Assembly: GCA_009837085.1 (NCBI GenBank)
Contig: VXUF01000048.1
Coordinates: 110,662 to 151,568 of the forward strand
Direction of reading: 5' to 3'
Length of the DNA: 40,907 nucleotides
Source of the DNA: Holophagales bacterium
GTDB lineage: Bacteria > Acidobacteriota > Thermoanaerobaculia > Multivoradales > Multivoraceae
The position numbers and the translations under genes are program-made. This document shows positions 1 to 10,966 of the stretch, in pieces (position 1 is the stretch's first letter; every line of letters begins with the position of its first letter). Under the pieces are notes generated by a model. It was given only the letters and a program-made list of their open reading frames with translations, was not told the origin of the DNA and did not search any database.

Positions 1-1
1 G

Positions 2-1177
2 GTACCGCGGACGAACCCGGAGGCCGTCGCGACGGAAGAACTCGGCCTGCCGCGGCTGTCGATGCCCAAAGCGCTCGACCGATTCGTCCTCCGCGACCGC
101 CGGCCGCTGGTCGTCGCCGGCAGCCACGGCAAGACGACCACGACCGCGATGGCCGCCTGGGTCTACTCCCGCGCGGGTGCCGATCCCGGCTATCTCATCG
201 GCGGCGCGCCGATCGGTCTGGCCTCGGGGTTCGCTCTCGGCGGCGGTTCGCGCTTCGCGATCGAGGGCGACGAGTACAACGCCTCCTACTTCGACCGCGG
301 ACCGAAGTTCTGGCACTACCGGCCGGAGACCGCGATCCTGACCAGCCTGGAGCACGATCACGTCGACCTCTATCCCGACTTCGAGGGGCTGGAGCGGGCC
401 TTTCTCGGACTCGTCGAGCGGCTGCCGCCGACCGGGCTGCTGATCGCCTGCGCGGACTATCCGACGGTGGAGCGGCTGCTCCCGGCGAGCCCGTGCCGGG
501 TCGTGACCTACGGCGCCGGGGCGGGCGACATCCGGCTGGCGGGCCCCGTCGAGAGCGGTGAGCGCGGGATCGCCTTCGAGCTGGAGGAAGTGGGCCGGCG
601 GCAGCGGGTCGACCTCGGCGTCTGGGGCGAGCACAACGCGCTGAACGCGATGGCGGTGTGGGCGGCGGCTCGCGCCGACGGGCTGGAGCGGGACGCCGTG
701 CTGGACGCGCTCGCCACCTTCCGGGGCGTCAAGCGGCGGCTCGAGGTGATCGGCGAGAAGGCCGGGGTGATCGTCATCGACGACTTCGCCCACCATGCCT
801 CGGAGGTCGCGGCGTCGCTCGCGGCGCTCCGGCAACGGTTTCCCGCCCGCCGGCTGGTCGCCCTGTTCGAGCCGCGAAGCCTGAGTGCGGGCAGGCTGCA
901 GTTCGCCGCCGACCTGGCGGCGTCGCTGGCCTCCGCCGACCGCGTGTTCCTGGCGCCCGTGTTCCACCGCGAGCGGCTGGGCGAGGAGGGGTTCGACCCG
1001 GAGGAAGTGGCGGCCGAGATCGAACGCCTCGGTGCGGCGGCCACCGCCTGCAGCTCGAACGACGAACTGGCCGCGGCGGTCCTCGGGGAGGCCCGGCCCG
1101 GCGACGTCCTGGTCACCATGTCGTCGGGATCGTTCGATGGCATGCCCCGCCGCCTGGCCGACGGCCTGGCGAGCTAG
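2..1177 (+). CDS. mpl: UDP-N-acetylmuramate:L-alanyl-gamma-D-glutamyl-meso-diaminopimelate ligase, 5' truncated by window edge
   Basis: Mur-ligase family enzyme that reattaches the recycled tripeptide to UDP-MurNAc in the cytoplasm, using ATP. The frame is open from base 2, before the first ATG at 62, and the residues there (V-P-R-T-N-P-E-A-V) fit the Mpl segment just ahead of the ATP loop, so the gene begins outside the window. Visible motifs are the P-loop G-S-H-G-K-T-T-T-T, the E-G-D-E-Y-N substrate segment followed by F-W-H-Y-R-P, L-E-H-D-H-V-D, and the C-terminal ligase domain with I-D-D-F-A-H-H. These are more typical of Mpl than of MurC. The gene ends normally at TAG 1175-1177 and faces ftcD. 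Family assignment is firm; the missing N-terminal part cannot be judged. Confidence 0.93.
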   Translation, partial: VPRTNPEAVATEELGLPRLSMPKALDRFVLRDRRPLVVAGSHGKTTTTAMAAWVYSRAGADPGYLIGGAPIGLASGFALGGGSRFAIEGDEYNASYFDRGPKFWHYRPETAILTSLEHDHVDLYPDFEGLERAFLGLVERLPPTGLLIACADYPTVERLLPASPCRVVTYGAGAGDIRLAGPVESGERGIAFELEEVGRRQRVDLGVWGEHNALNAMAVWAAARADGLERDAVLDALATFRGVKRRLEVIGEKAGVIVIDDFAHHASEVAASLAALRQRFPARRLVALFEPRSLSAGRLQFAADLAASLASADRVFLAPVFHRERLGEEGFDPEEVAAEIERLGAAATACSSNDELAAAVLGEARPGDVLVTMSSGSFDGMPRRLADGLAS

Positions 1178-1183
1178 ACGCCC

Positions 1184-1275
1184 CACACTGGGTGCGCCGG
1201 CGTCCCCGCCGGCATGTAGCCGCGGGTCTTCTGACCCGCGGACAACACGCGCCGCGAAGCGGCGACGATACTGCC
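1184..1275 (+). repeat. Modular palindromic repeat, copy A (three hairpins)
   Basis: Intergenic element between the convergent mpl and ftcD genes. Its 30-base head (1184-1213) reads CACACTGGGTGCG followed by a hairpin CGCCGGC / GCCGGCG with a 4-base loop. A second hairpin, CCGCGGGT / ACCCGCGG, lies at 1220-1241, and a third module, GCCGC-GAA-GCGGC, at 1251-1263. The same head recurs at seven other places in the window. It may also end transcription of the two converging genes. Confidence 0.8.
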
Positions 1276-1279
1276 CGCG

Positions 1280-2161
1280 CTACAGATGGCTCTCCAGAAT
1301 CTGCCGCTCCGAAAACTCAGGCAACCGCAACGCTTCAGCGCCGCCCTCCGGCAACACACGGCGCGGCGCGAGCCCGACGAGTTCCGTCTCCACCACGCGC
1401 ACCCCGGCTGCGGCCGCCAACTCATCGGCCCTCCGGACCACGTCCGGCAGCGACGTCCGGTCGCAGTCCGTCAGGTTCACGCTGACCTGGGCCTGCCCGC
1501 GACTCTCAAGGAAGAAGCCGAGCGCGCGCACGCCCGGCAAGCCGCCGCCGGACTCGCGCAGCGCCGACGCGATCCGTTTCGCCGCGGCGATCTGGTCCGT
1601 GTCGAGCAACAGGTTGAAGGCGACCAGTGGTGGCCTGGCGCCGACGCACACCGCGCCGGCGGTCGTGTGCAGCCGGTTCGGGCCGCGGTCCGGCAGCCAC
1701 TCGCCGCTCGCCATCCGTTCGCCGAGCCGCGCGAGACCGCCGCGGCGATGGTCGGCAAGAACGGCTCGCGACGGTGTCGAGGAGGCCTCGCCGTAGAGGA
1801 ACACCGGCAGATCGAGCGGGGCCAACTCGTCCGCGGCGCGCAGCGCGGCGTCGACCGCCGCGGGCATTTGCTGCGCCTCCAGTGGCACGAATGGAGCGAC
1901 GTCGAGGGCGCCGAGAAACGGGTGCACGCCGGAGTGCCCGGCCACGTCGATGCGCTCGATCGCCGCTGCCGCCAAGGCCGTCACGGCCCGCACCAGATCG
2001 CCGCCCGCACCCAGCAACGTCAACACCGTCCGGTTGTGGTCCGGGTCCGAAGACACGTCGAGCACCCGCACGCCGCGCGTCGAAGCCGCCTCCACACAGG
2101 CGTCGATGACATCGCGGCGCCGGCCCTCGCTGATGTTCGGGACGCACTCCAGGCGGACCAT
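1280..2161 (-). CDS. ftcD: Glutamate formimidoyltransferase
   Basis: Predicted formiminotransferase that moves the formimino group between formiminoglutamate and tetrahydrofolate, linking histidine breakdown to one-carbon metabolism. The 293-residue protein opens with L-E-C-V-P-N-I-S-E-G-R-R, the hallmark start of the formiminotransferase N-terminal domain, and continues with S-S-D-P-D-H-N-R-T-V and a G-H-S-G-V-H-P-F-L-G-A-L-D motif. Length fits the transferase domains alone, without the cyclodeaminase half of the animal enzyme. ATG at 2161-2159; I see no strong Shine-Dalgarno. No hut genes are adjacent, so its pathway partners lie elsewhere. It converges on mpl with a repeat element between them. 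Confidence 0.9.
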   Translation of the reverse strand: MVRLECVPNISEGRRRDVIDACVEAASTRGVRVLDVSSDPDHNRTVLTLLGAGGDLVRAVTALAAAAIERIDVAGHSGVHPFLGALDVAPFVPLEAQQMPAAVDAALRAADELAPLDLPVFLYGEASSTPSRAVLADHRRGGLARLGERMASGEWLPDRGPNRLHTTAGAVCVGARPPLVAFNLLLDTDQIAAAKRIASALRESGGGLPGVRALGFFLESRGQAQVSVNLTDCDRTSLPDVVRRADELAAAAGVRVVETELVGLAPRRVLPEGGAEALRLPEFSERQILESHL

Positions 2162-2192
2162 GCGGTCAGGCTAACGCGCCAGAAGGTCGCCG

Positions 2193-2216
2193 CACAGTGG
2201 GTGCGCCGGCGTCCCC
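2193..2216 (+). repeat. Modular palindromic repeat, degenerate copy B
   Basis: Partial head of the repeat family in the divergent gap between ftcD and the antitoxin gene. It matches the first 24 positions with one change (CACAGTGGGTGCG instead of CACACTGGGTGCG), then decays, and the second arm of the hairpin is lost. Confidence 0.6.
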
Positions 2217-2268
2217 CGCAGGGTGCCGCCTCTCCTCGGCGTACCTTGACTAAGGCGGCTACGGAAAG

Positions 2269-2282
2269 CCACCATTTGGTGG
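2269..2282. promoter_or_regulatory. Inverted repeat at the antitoxin start, possible autoregulatory operator
   Basis: CCACC-ATTT-GGTGG lies two bases before the antitoxin ATG at 2285. Phd/YefM-type antitoxins normally repress their own operon by binding palindromes at this place, so an operator role is plausible. A TTGACT hexamer at 2246-2251 could be a -35 element, but I see no convincing -10. The hairpin could alternatively act on translation. Confidence 0.35.
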
Positions 2283-2284
2283 TG

Positions 2285-2578
2285 ATGAGGTCGGTGGATC
2301 TGGAGACGCTGAGCAGTCGGCTCAGTCGCTATGTGCGGCTGGCGGCCGCAGGCGAGACCGTTCTCATCACAGATCGTGACCGCGTAGTCGCCGAGATCGT
2401 GCCGCCGCGGCCCGAACGGAGTCCCCTTGTCACGGATGCCCTGCTGGCCGAAGCCGTGCGCAACGGCTTACTGGCACCGCCGGCTATCAGGGGCAAAGGT
2501 CCGCCTTCCAAGCCGCCGCCCATCATGTCACTGAACGAGCTTCTCGTCGGGCTGGACGCAGACCGAGAGGATCGGTGA
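2285..2578 (+). CDS. Phd/YefM-like type II antitoxin, apparently orphan
   Basis: Small DNA-binding antitoxin of 97 residues. The N-terminal half reads V-D-L-E-T-L-S-S-R-L-S-R-Y-V, then A-A-A-G-E-T-V-L-I-T-D-R-D-R-V-V-A-E-I-V-P, the usual beta-hairpin signature of the Phd/YefM family. The C-terminal half is Pro-rich with a short acidic tail, as expected for a disordered toxin-neutralising segment. The open frame extends far upstream, but that part is antisense to ftcD; ATG 2285 is the sensible start. A GTG overlaps its stop codon (GTGA, 2575-2578), the usual coupling with a toxin gene, yet only an 18-codon ORF follows. No intact toxin is present. Confidence 0.75.
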   Translation: MRSVDLETLSSRLSRYVRLAAAGETVLITDRDRVVAEIVPPRPERSPLVTDALLAEAVRNGLLAPPAIRGKGPPSKPPPIMSLNELLVGLDADREDR

Positions 2579-2631
2579 CTTACGCAGCCAGGGCGATGGG
2601 GATTCCCGTCCTGGAGCGCGGAGGCGCATGA
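2575..2631 (+). pseudogene. Possible internally deleted PIN-type toxin remnant (18 codons)
   Basis: A GTG overlapping the antitoxin stop starts an 18-codon frame ending at TGA 2629-2631. It would read M-T-Y-A-A-R-A-M-G-I-P-V-L-E-R-G-G-A. The beginning resembles a VapC/PIN toxin start, and A-A-R-A-M-G-I-P-V-L resembles the extreme C-terminus of PIN domains (A-A-R-A-L-G-x-x-V-L). This suggests a toxin whose middle has been deleted in frame. The match is short and the interpretation is inference; it might instead be only leader sequence carrying the GGAGG (2620-2624) of the next gene. Confidence 0.4.
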
Positions 2632-3434
2632 TCGAAGGCCGCCACTTCGCGGCGGCTACCATGATCGGCGCGCGCAAGCGTCAGGAGGACGGCTGGAGCG
2701 TCCAGCTCGTGGCTGGAGACGGCACAGGCGAAGAGCTTCTGCTGGCAGCGGTCGCCGACGGCATGGGCGGCCTGCCCGCGGGCGACCAGGCGAGCCGGAT
2801 CACGATCCGGAGCTTCGTCGGCAGCTATCCGCTGATCACGAAGCCTCCGCCCGAGCGCCTGCGGCCCGCGCTGAACCACGCGAACCAAGCGATGAGGGAG
2901 GCGATCGAAGCCGACCCGTCACTTCGGGGAATGGGCTCCACGCTGGTGGCGACGTTGTTCTTCGAAGACCGCTTCCAGTGGCTCAGCGTCGGCGACTCGC
3001 ACATCTTCCATTGGCGCGGCGGTGCATTGGAGCGCGTCAATCCGCTCCACACCTACGGTCGGGAACTCGACGCCCGGGCCGGCCGCGGCGAGATCAGCGC
3101 GATGCACGCCGCCCTGCATCCGGAGCGCGCCGCCATCACCAGCGCCGTGATGGGCCTGCCACTCGAAGAGGTGGCCGAGGGCCAAGTCGATCTCGCCGAC
3201 GGCGACGTCGTCGTTCTCGCCAGCGACGGCATCGAGACGCTTTCCGACGAGGAGACCGCCGCGATCTGCGGCGGCCACCGGTCAGCGGGAGCGTCGCGGA
3301 TCGCCGCCGCAATCATCCGGCGGATCGAACAGCGGGCGACTCCCTGGCAGGACAACGCGACGGTCGTGGTTGTGTGCCCGAGCCAGAGGTCGCCTGCGAA
3401 CCAGGGCGGGGGAGCGGCCGCTGGGGTAGATTGA
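2628..3434 (+). CDS. PP2C-family serine/threonine protein phosphatase
   Basis: Metal-dependent phosphatase that removes phosphate from Ser/Thr of proteins, usually opposite a Hanks-type kinase. The 268-residue protein is essentially one PP2C domain: R-K-R-Q-E-D at 16-21, the metal-binding A-D-G-M-G-G (Asp44), G-M-G-S-T-L, V-G-D-S-H-I-F, L-A-S-D-G-I-E-T-L and the final Q-D-N (Asp242-Asn243). All core metal ligands are present, so it should be active. There is no membrane segment or sensor domain. GGAGG sits three bases before the ATG. No kinase gene is in the window; the next gene encodes an exported FGE-fold protein. Confidence 0.9.
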   Translation: MIEGRHFAAATMIGARKRQEDGWSVQLVAGDGTGEELLLAAVADGMGGLPAGDQASRITIRSFVGSYPLITKPPPERLRPALNHANQAMREAIEADPSLRGMGSTLVATLFFEDRFQWLSVGDSHIFHWRGGALERVNPLHTYGRELDARAGRGEISAMHAALHPERAAITSAVMGLPLEEVAEGQVDLADGDVVVLASDGIETLSDEETAAICGGHRSAGASRIAAAIIRRIEQRATPWQDNATVVVVCPSQRSPANQGGGAAAGVD

Positions 3435-3474
3435 CTTGGTTCCGAGCGTTGATGTGACGGGGAGGATGCAGCCG

Positions 3475-4305
3475 ATGAAGAGGACCTGTGTTCACGTCGC
3501 GTTCCTGTCCGTCCTGCTGGCGGCAGGCGCTGCGGGCTTCGAGGCCAGGCCCGCAAGTCAGGAGCGCGCCGCGCTGGAGTCGGGCGACACGTTCTCGGAC
3601 ACCCTGAGATCCGGCACTGCCGGGCCGGAAATGGTCGTAGCTCCGGCAGGCACTTTCCGAATGGGGTGCCTCTCCGATCAAGGATGCACCGAGTACGAGC
3701 TTCCGGTTCGCGAAGTCACGATCAAGCAGCCGTTCGCGGTTTCGAAGTACGTCGTCACGCTCGACCAGTTCCGCTTCGCGCGGGGTCGAGCTCAGGTCAG
3801 CTACAAGTTCGAAGGTCCAGGCACCAGTCCGGCGAGTTGGGTGTCCTGGGACGATGCCCGCGCCTACACGGAGTGGCTGTCCGAGGAGACGGGCGAGAAG
3901 TACCGCCTCCTGAGCGAGGCCGAATGGGAGTACGTTGTGCGGGCGGGCTCGACGACCGCATATCCGTGGGGCGATGAGCTCGGCGCCAACCACGCGAACT
4001 GCTGGGTTTGTGGCGACGAGTTTCAGTTCGCGGCGCCGGTCGGCCAGTTCGCGCCCAACGCGTGGGGCCTCCACGACGCGGTTGGCAACGGTTGGGAGTG
4101 GGTCGAGGACTGCTGGAACGATAATCACGAAGGCGCTCCCTCCGACGGAACCGCCCGGCAGGAAGGCGATTGCTCGTACCACGTCATCCGCGGCGGTTCC
4201 TGGCGGGATGGCCCGAGGGAACTGCGATCGGCCTTTCGTCGCCCAGTGGAGTATCGGAGGTTCAAGGGCGCGAACTTCCGCGTCGCCCGCGAGTTGGCTC
4301 CCTGA
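3475..4305 (+). CDS. Exported FGE/SUMF-fold protein lacking the catalytic cysteine pair
   Basis: The 276-residue protein has a signal peptide (M-K-R-T-C then a hydrophobic stretch) and a full formylglycine-generating-enzyme-like (SUMF) domain: M-V-V-A-P-A-G-T-F-R-M-G, V-S-W-D-D-A, Y-R-L-L-S-E-A-E-W-E-Y, Y-P-W-G-D, V-G-N-G-W-E-W-V-E-D-C-W and I-R-G-G-S-W. True FGEs carry two active-site cysteines soon after R-G-G-S-W/Y; here the segment is R-D-G-P-R-E-L-R-S-A-F, with none. It is therefore probably a binding or structural member of the family, not a sulfatase maturase. The start is ATG 3475, nine bases after GGAGG at 3461-3465; an earlier TTG at 3436 would spoil the signal peptide. Confidence 0.85.
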   Translation: MKRTCVHVAFLSVLLAAGAAGFEARPASQERAALESGDTFSDTLRSGTAGPEMVVAPAGTFRMGCLSDQGCTEYELPVREVTIKQPFAVSKYVVTLDQFRFARGRAQVSYKFEGPGTSPASWVSWDDARAYTEWLSEETGEKYRLLSEAEWEYVVRAGSTTAYPWGDELGANHANCWVCGDEFQFAAPVGQFAPNAWGLHDAVGNGWEWVEDCWNDNHEGAPSDGTARQEGDCSYHVIRGGSWRDGPRELRSAFRRPVEYRRFKGANFRVARELAP

Positions 4306-4321
4306 GCGCGGAGATTCTCGA

Positions 4322-4359
4322 CCGCAGTCGAAAACCTCCACGGACATTTTCGACTGCGG
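4322..4359. terminator. Perfect 13-bp inverted repeat, likely terminator
   Basis: Arms CCGCAGTCGAAAA (4322-4334) and TTTTCGACTGCGG (4347-4359) pair perfectly around a 12-base loop. It lies just after the FGE-like gene and before the atp promoter. The A/T-rich inner ends are unusual for a classical terminator, where the T-run follows the stem; a protein-binding site is the alternative. Confidence 0.55.
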
Positions 4360-4456
4360 TGGAAAACGTCCGCGCCGATTCCGGGTCCTTCCGAGCGCCG
4401 GTCTCCGCTCGCGAAACTCGCCATTCTTGAAGCCCGGCGCAAGCCCGCAACGGCCG

Positions 4457-4485
4457 TTGACCACCCCTGACAGCCGTGTTACGTT
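4457..4485 (+). promoter_or_regulatory. Sigma70-type promoter of the atp operon
   Basis: TTGACC (4457-4462) and TACGTT (4480-4485) are spaced by 17 bases, about 57 bases before the first atp gene. The -35 is near consensus and the -10 keeps the TAnnnT frame. It is the only convincing promoter between the FGE-like gene and the operon. Confidence 0.5.
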
Positions 4486-4542
4486 TCCGCCGCTTTCAGG
4501 CCCGGGTGAAGGTGCGCCCGGACGACCGCGGGACGAGTAGCT

Positions 4543-4965
4543 GTGGACTTCGACGCCAGCCTCCTGGTCATCATGGCGATCTTCTGGGCCACCTATGTGG
4601 TGGTTCGGTTCTACCTCGTCCGGCCGATCATGCGCATGCTCAAGGAGCGCGACAGCGAGATCGTGACCGCGCAGGAGACGTTCGACCGGGCCCAGGCCGA
4701 GGTCGAGGCGCGGATCGAGGCGCAGCGCGAGAAGCTGAAGGAAGCTCGCGCCGAGGCCGCCGCGCACCGCGACCGGATGCGGAAGGAGGCCCAGCAGGCC
4801 CGCGAGACGCTTGTCGCCGAAGCCCGCCAGGAGGCGGATGCCGAACTCCAGCAGGCGATCGCCACGCTCGACGCCGAGACCGCGGAACAGCGCCGATCGC
4901 TTGAAGCCCGCGCCGAGCGGCTCGCGGCCGACATGACCGCGAAGCTGATGGGAGCCCCCTCGTGA
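4543..4965 (+). CDS. atpX: ATP synthase F0 subunit b' (first b-type subunit)
   Basis: One of two b-type peripheral-stalk subunits that hold the F1 head to the membrane. The 140-residue protein has an N-terminal membrane helix (residues about 6-26), the family's short V-R-P-I-M turn, and then a long charged helix rich in Ala, Glu and Arg, typical of the stalk. It starts with GTG at 4543; no strong Shine-Dalgarno is seen. Its stop overlaps the start of the next gene by four bases (GTGA). Two b-type genes in tandem resemble the atpX-atpF pair of Geobacter and the b'-b pair of phototrophs. No atpB or atpE precedes it. Confidence 0.85.
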   Translation: MDFDASLLVIMAIFWATYVVVRFYLVRPIMRMLKERDSEIVTAQETFDRAQAEVEARIEAQREKLKEARAEAAAHRDRMRKEAQQARETLVAEARQEADAELQQAIATLDAETAEQRRSLEARAERLAADMTAKLMGAPS

Positions 4966-5579
4966 GGCGCTCCACGGTCCTGAGAGTCGCCTCGCTGGCG
5001 CTGCTCTGGACGCTGTTCGCCGGCGTGGCCGCCGCGTTCGGTGCCGAAGTGGGCGAAGCGACTCACTTCCTCGGCCTGCCGCGCTGGGTCTTCTCCTGGT
5101 TCAACATGATCGTCTTCTTCGGTGGTCTCGGCTACCTGGTCGGGCCGATGGCAATGCGTGCGCTCGAGTCGCGCCGGGACCAGATCCGGGACAGCCTGAT
5201 GACCGCACGACGCCAGCGCGCGGACGCGGAAGAGCTGCACGCCGGCCTCGACGACCAGCTCGCCGCCCTGGAAGCGGAAGTCGCCCAGGCAGCCGAGCGG
5301 TCCCGGCAGGAGGGCGAACGCGACGCGCGCGAGATCGCGGCCCTGGCCGACAGAGAACGCGAGCGGATGCTGGAGCAGGCTCGCGCCGAGATCCGGAACC
5401 GTACGGCGCGCGCCCGGGTCGAGCTGGCGCAGCACGCGGCCCGGCTCGCCACCTCGCTCGCGGCCGAGCGGCTGGAGCGCGAGGTCGACTCGGCCGCCCG
5501 CCGCCGGATTCTCGACCGCGGACTGCTCAGCCTGGAGAGCCGCGCGGACGACGCGTCTACCGGAGCCGACGCGCGATGA
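4962..5579 (+). CDS. atpF: ATP synthase F0 subunit b
   Basis: Second b-type stalk subunit, 205 residues. An N-terminal hydrophobic stretch (about 7-27) that resembles a signal sequence is followed by a second membrane helix (about 43-68, with V-F-S-W-F-N-M-I-V-F-F-G-G-L-G-Y-L), then an amphipathic Glu/Arg/Ala-rich helix to the end. A cleaved or extra N-terminal hydrophobic segment is common in the longer b subunits of deltaproteobacterial and acidobacterial type. GTG start, coupled to the preceding gene through GTGA; its own stop overlaps atpH in ATGA. Confidence 0.87.
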   Translation: MRRSTVLRVASLALLWTLFAGVAAAFGAEVGEATHFLGLPRWVFSWFNMIVFFGGLGYLVGPMAMRALESRRDQIRDSLMTARRQRADAEELHAGLDDQLAALEAEVAQAAERSRQEGERDAREIAALADRERERMLEQARAEIRNRTARARVELAQHAARLATSLAAERLEREVDSAARRRILDRGLLSLESRADDASTGADAR

Positions 5580-6139
5580 TCTATCGCTACGCAAGGCCCT
5601 ACGCCCAGGCCCTGATGGGCGCCGCCGGCTCGCTCGAGGTGGCGCAGGCGACGCGCGATGAACTCACCGCCTTCGCGGAGGCGATGCGGGTCGTGCCGCG
5701 GTTGGGCCGCATGGCCTCGAATCCCGGCGTACCGCCGGCGACCAAGCGTGCCGTGGTCGACGAGATCGCCGGCATGCAGGGCGCGGGCGCGTTGGCCCAG
5801 CGGATGCTGCGGCTGCTGCTCGACAACTACCGCCTGGTCCACCTGCCGGCGATCCTGGAGGCGATCGACGAGCTGCTCGACCGGGCCCACGGCGTGGTCA
5901 GCGCCACGGTGACCGCGGCCGAGGAACTCGACGAGGAGCAGCGTGCGCGGCTGGAGAGGGCGCTCGAGCAGCTGTCCGGCGCCGAGGTCCGGCTGGAAGC
6001 CCGGGTCGATCCAAGCCTTATCGGCGGCTTCGTCGCCCAGTTCGGGAGCTACCGCTACGACGCGAGCGTTCGGGGCCAGTTGGCCGTACTGGAATCCAGA
6101 TTGACCACCGAGTCGGCGACGGCGGCGGCGGAAGCCTAG
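5576..6139 (+). CDS. atpH: ATP synthase F1 subunit delta
   Basis: OSCP/delta subunit that joins the top of the F1 head to the b stalks. The 187-residue protein begins [11 protein letters not shown], the family's R-Y-A-x-A-L start, and ends with the signature [15 protein letters not shown] and Y-D-A-S-V-R-G-Q-L. Length is normal. The ATG at 5576 overlaps the atpF stop. A gap of 65 bases to atpA contains a small hairpin, GCTCCG / CGGAGC at 6160-6177, and the atpA ribosome site. Confidence 0.93.
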   Translation: MIYRYARPYAQALMGAAGSLEVAQATRDELTAFAEAMRVVPRLGRMASNPGVPPATKRAVVDEIAGMQGAGALAQRMLRLLLDNYRLVHLPAILEAIDELLDRAHGVVSATVTAAEELDEEQRARLERALEQLSGAEVRLEARVDPSLIGGFVAQFGSYRYDASVRGQLAVLESRLTTESATAAAEA

Positions 6140-6204
6140 AAACGAAACGACTTGGAGACGCTCCGCAGCCTCGGAGCGCCACCTATCAGGGGAGTGGAAC
6201 GAAC

Positions 6205-7743
<1,539 letters not shown>

Positions 7744-7781
7744 ACGAGACGAACGGGAAGGTTCCGAGGTAGGCCCGAACG

Positions 7782-10210
<2,429 letters not shown>

Positions 10211-10245
10211 GGCGGCGCAGAAGCGAACCAGCGGAGCGAACGAAC

Positions 10246-10650
10246 GTGGCCGGCTTGAACCTCATCCTCGTTACCCACGCCGAGAAGCTGCTCGAAATCG
10301 AGTGCTCGGACGTCGGTCTGCCCGGGCGCAAGGGCGACATGGGCATCCTGCCCGGCCATGCCGCGCTGATCAGCACGCTGCGCCCGGGCGAGCTCAGCTA
10401 CCAGCCGGTCGACGGCGGCGCGCGCCGCTTCGTCGCGGTGGCGCCGGGCTTCTGCGAGGTCGCGGACGACACGGTGACGGTGCTGGCCGAGACGGCCGAG
10501 CCGGCCGAGGACATCGACGCCGCTGCGGCCACGACCGAGCGCGACGAGTTGGCCGCGGAGTACGCGCGCGCCAGCTTCGAGGAGCAGGCGGGACTCAAGG
10601 ACCGCGTGGATACCGCGCAGGCGCGCGTAGACGTCGCGTCGCGGGCTTGA
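10246..10650 (+). CDS. atpC: ATP synthase F1 subunit epsilon
   Basis: Rotor-associated regulatory subunit, 134 residues. The N-terminal beta-sandwich shows G-R-K-G-D-M-G-I-L-P-G-H-A-A-L-I-S-T-L-R-P-G, the standard epsilon motif, and the C-terminus forms the usual helical hairpin (A-A-E-Y-A-R-A-S-F-E). GTG start at 10246, 35 bases after atpD. It closes the operon; a strong hairpin and T-run follow. Confidence 0.94.
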   Translation: MAGLNLILVTHAEKLLEIECSDVGLPGRKGDMGILPGHAALISTLRPGELSYQPVDGGARRFVAVAPGFCEVADDTVTVLAETAEPAEDIDAAAATTERDELAAEYARASFEEQAGLKDRVDTAQARVDVASRA

Positions 10651-10673
10651 CGTCAGGGCCGCCGCAGCAAGGT

Positions 10674-10704
10674 CGCCGGCCTCCGGCCGGCGGCTGTGTC
10701 TTTT
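10674..10704 (+). terminator. Rho-independent-type terminator of the atp operon
   Basis: Perfect 8-bp stem CGCCGGCC / GGCCGGCG with loop TCC (10674-10692), followed within a few bases by TGTGTCTTTT. It lies 23 bases after the atpC stop. Confidence 0.6.
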
Positions 10705-10733
10705 CGGGCTACGCCGCTCCGCGGCTTCGCCCG

Positions 10734-10841
10734 CACACTGAGTGCGCCGCCCTCGGCACGGCGCCCGCACACTGGGTGCGCCGGCGTCCCCGCCGGCTAT
10801 CGCCGCAGGCGGTCAGGAGAACGCGCCACGAAGCGGCGAAC
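10734..10841 (+). repeat. Modular palindromic repeat, copy C with an extra half head
   Basis: A complete 30-base head at 10768-10797 is preceded by a 16-base partial head at 10734-10749 (CACACTGAGTGCGCCG). Downstream come the second module (CGCCGCAGGCGG, 10801-10812) and a tail module resembling GCCGCGAAGCGGC with changes (around 10824-10837). The doubled head suggests local duplication. Confidence 0.75.
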
Positions 10842-10864
10842 GACACTGGTCCGCAAGCGCTCGA

Positions 10865-10966
10865 CTACCGTAGCCTCCGCTCGATCCGCTCCAGCACCGC
10901 GCGGAGCGCCGACAGTTGACGCGCGATCTCGTACAGGTTCCGTTCGATGCCCCGAGTGTCACTCAT
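10865..10966 (-). CDS. 33-residue leucine-zipper micropeptide (putative)
   Basis: A 34-codon minus-strand frame (ATG 10966-10964, TAG 10867-10865) preceded by an ideal GGAGG six bases before the ATG. The peptide begins M-S-D-T-R-G-I-E-R-N-L-Y-E and ends E-R-I-E-R-R-L-R. Ile7, Leu11, Ile14, Leu18, Leu21, Leu25, Ile28 and Leu32 fall at alternating 4- and 3-residue spacing, giving four complete a/d heptads flanked by charged residues: a stand-alone coiled coil. I do not recognise a named family. It lies between the atp operon repeats and tRNA-Ser, divergent from the tRNA. A weak TTGATC / TACGTC pair (11035-11009, minus) has only a 15-base spacer. Confidence 0.6.
   Translation of the reverse strand: MSDTRGIERNLYEIARQLSALRAVLERIERRLR

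Noticed and set aside
1286-2578. A 430-codon antitoxin fusion protein
   Set aside because: All but the last 97 codons are antisense to ftcD and rich in Arg. The antitoxin begins at ATG 2285.
3475-4305. Calling this gene the sulfatase-activating FGE
   Set aside because: The two catalytic cysteines that define the enzyme are absent from the expected segment.
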